NCBI GenBank assembly: GCA_011109175.1
Contig: RDEW01000007.1
Location: 1,016,980-1,054,778, forward strand
From: Dicyema japonicum
Taxonomy: Eukaryota; Dicyemida; Rhombozoa; Dicyemidae
Direction of reading: 5' to 3'
DNA length: 37,799 nt
The notes below the pieces were generated by a model, which did not search any database, was not told the origin of the DNA, and worked only from the letters and a program-made list of their open reading frames with translations. Shown piece by piece: positions 36,811 through 37,799 of the stretch (position 1 is its first letter; each line of letters begins with the position of its first letter). The translations under genes and the position numbers were made by a program.

Positions 36811-37799
36811 GGATCATTCCAAACGAGCACGGGCACTGGTCGGAAAACCAAGAGGATCATTCCAACGAGCACGTCGAACCGAATGAACCTCTAGGCTTCA
36901 ATGATGTGGACAACCTCGTGCTCTTTTTGTAGGATCTAAGGAAAGTCAGGAAGATCCCAATCAGGATCCCAAGACCCGTCCGGATCCCCGCGGCTACATG
37001 CCTGGCCTCTGAAATTGACGATGCTCTCACGTCCGACGACCAGGAGGCTTGGATAAAACTCCTCAGTTTCTCCCCAATAGCACAAAGAATTTCATTTACC
37101 GAGTCGGTAAATGAGATCAACGGAACACAGGAGAAAGTACGAGACTTGGGAACTCTCTTTCCTCAAAAATGAAGAAGAACATCCAGGTTTTCTATGTGTA
37201 TTCTCTCACCAAGACGGAAGTCATGAAAATAAAACATCCTGATTCCAATCTTCCGGTTTCTTTGAATGGCCCGGACAAACCTGGAGAGAGAGTAAATCGT
37301 AAACTATTTGAAGGCGACGTCCGAGCGGCGTTGCGCGTCGTTGCCAGCGACGATACTGTCATGGCTGCGACGCTTGAGGTGCTTGAACTACTCAGACGAA
37401 AACATCCATGTCCTCCGGCAGATTACCGCCCATTCGTGCTTCCGGAAAATTTGTCAAGGACGACCGTCACCAAAGGCGAAGTGCGGCGCGGTATTTCGTC
37501 GTTTGCGGCGAGTAGCAGTGGAGGTCTCGATAGCTTGAGGCCAAGTCACATCAAGGATCTTACGGGGGGCTACTGCAGAAGCTGGCTGCAACCTTGTCAA
37601 ATCAATTACAAAACTGATTATTCGTATTTTGAACGGAGATATTCCTCCTCATGCAAGGGAGTATCTTTTCAGTGCACATCTACTGGCCTTCAAAAACCCG
37701 AAGGTAGGGTCCGTCCCATCGCGGTCGGCAACTATTTCTGAAAACTGACAGCGAAAATCGCATGCAGTATTGTCTGTCCGAGAATATCTGAAGAATTTC
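36811..37799 (+). mobile_element. RLE retrotransposon, second long copy, cut by window end
   Basis: The copy begins about 200 bases into the coding region of the complete copy, just after the PHD-like finger, and runs to the window end with roughly nine in ten bases matching 5016-5970. It reads VEPNEPLGFNDVDNLVLFL, a stop, DLRKVRKIPIRIPRPVRIP, then 37169-37590 MKKNIQVFYVYSLTKTEV, ERVNRKLFEGDVRAALRVV and SSSGGLDSLRPSHIKDL. A frame change near 37570 (two bases lost) and another near 37690 follow, then KPEGRVRPIAVGNYF and a stop. The 5' end shows a 20-bp partial duplication (36811-36830 and 36853-36872). RT and RLE parts, if present, lie beyond 37799. Confidence 0.85.

Noticed and set aside
1-37799. 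CRISPR arrays, operons or bacterial mobile elements
   Set aside because: No regularly spaced identical repeats, no ribosome-binding-site-led gene runs and no prokaryotic gene families; all signals are eukaryotic.

Overview
The window looks like a piece of an AT-rich animal (invertebrate) nuclear genome. I see animal-type transposons of several classes, tRNA-derived SINEs, spliced-exon signals (polypyrimidine tract plus AG, GTAAGT donor, AATAAA) and an immunoglobulin-type exon. I see no operons, bacterial-style gene packing, CRISPR array or rRNA. The species cannot be fixed from the sequence.

Almost everything recognisable is transposon sequence in different stages of decay. The most striking component is a lineage of non-LTR retrotransposons carrying a C-terminal restriction-like endonuclease (RLE). 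One complete 3.1-kb copy (4749-7849) has a 13-bp target-site duplication, an N-terminal PHD-like finger, a reverse transcriptase with a YLDD active site, and a CCHC plus PD-(D/E)XK-type endonuclease. At least eight further pieces of this lineage are present: 1801-2655, 3110-3226, 3361-3537, 7960-8105, 17444-18003, 19500-19870 (minus), 32243-32660 (minus) and 36811-37799. They fall into several subfamilies.

Layout. 0-4.7 kb: SINE fragment, minisatellite, three RLE 3' ends and a Tc1/mariner-like transposase remnant. 4.7-7.9 kb: the complete RLE element. 8-13.5 kb: fragments of an APE-type LINE family, a BED-finger hAT relic and SINE pieces. 14.6-14.87 kb: a probable terminal exon of a host gene with a polyadenylation signal. 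14.9-18 kb: a nest of inverted SINE copies, a hAT element with an exact 8-bp duplication that contains a LINE fragment, and a truncated RLE copy with a 12-bp duplication just beyond it. 18-21 kb: further LINE and RLE fragments. 21.2-26.6 kb: a full SINE, an endonuclease-domain LINE fragment, an RTE-like LINE end and a long decayed APE-RT LINE (minus). 27.2-27.6 kb: an Arg-tRNA-like SINE with a 12-bp duplication. 28.2-31.9 kb: a Tigger/pogo element and a 1,199-bp near-identical second copy beginning exactly at an ambiguous base (30663). 32-36.2 kb: hAT, RLE and LINE relics and two exon-like minus-strand pieces. 36.2-36.65 kb: an Ig-domain exon (minus). 36.8 kb to the end: a second long RLE copy running off the window.

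The elements do not act as one pathway. The SINEs depend on LINE enzymes in trans, and the RLE elements carry their own. The sequence shows repeated insertion of one mobile family next to or inside another. Identifications rest on reading translated motifs by eye; no database search was run.
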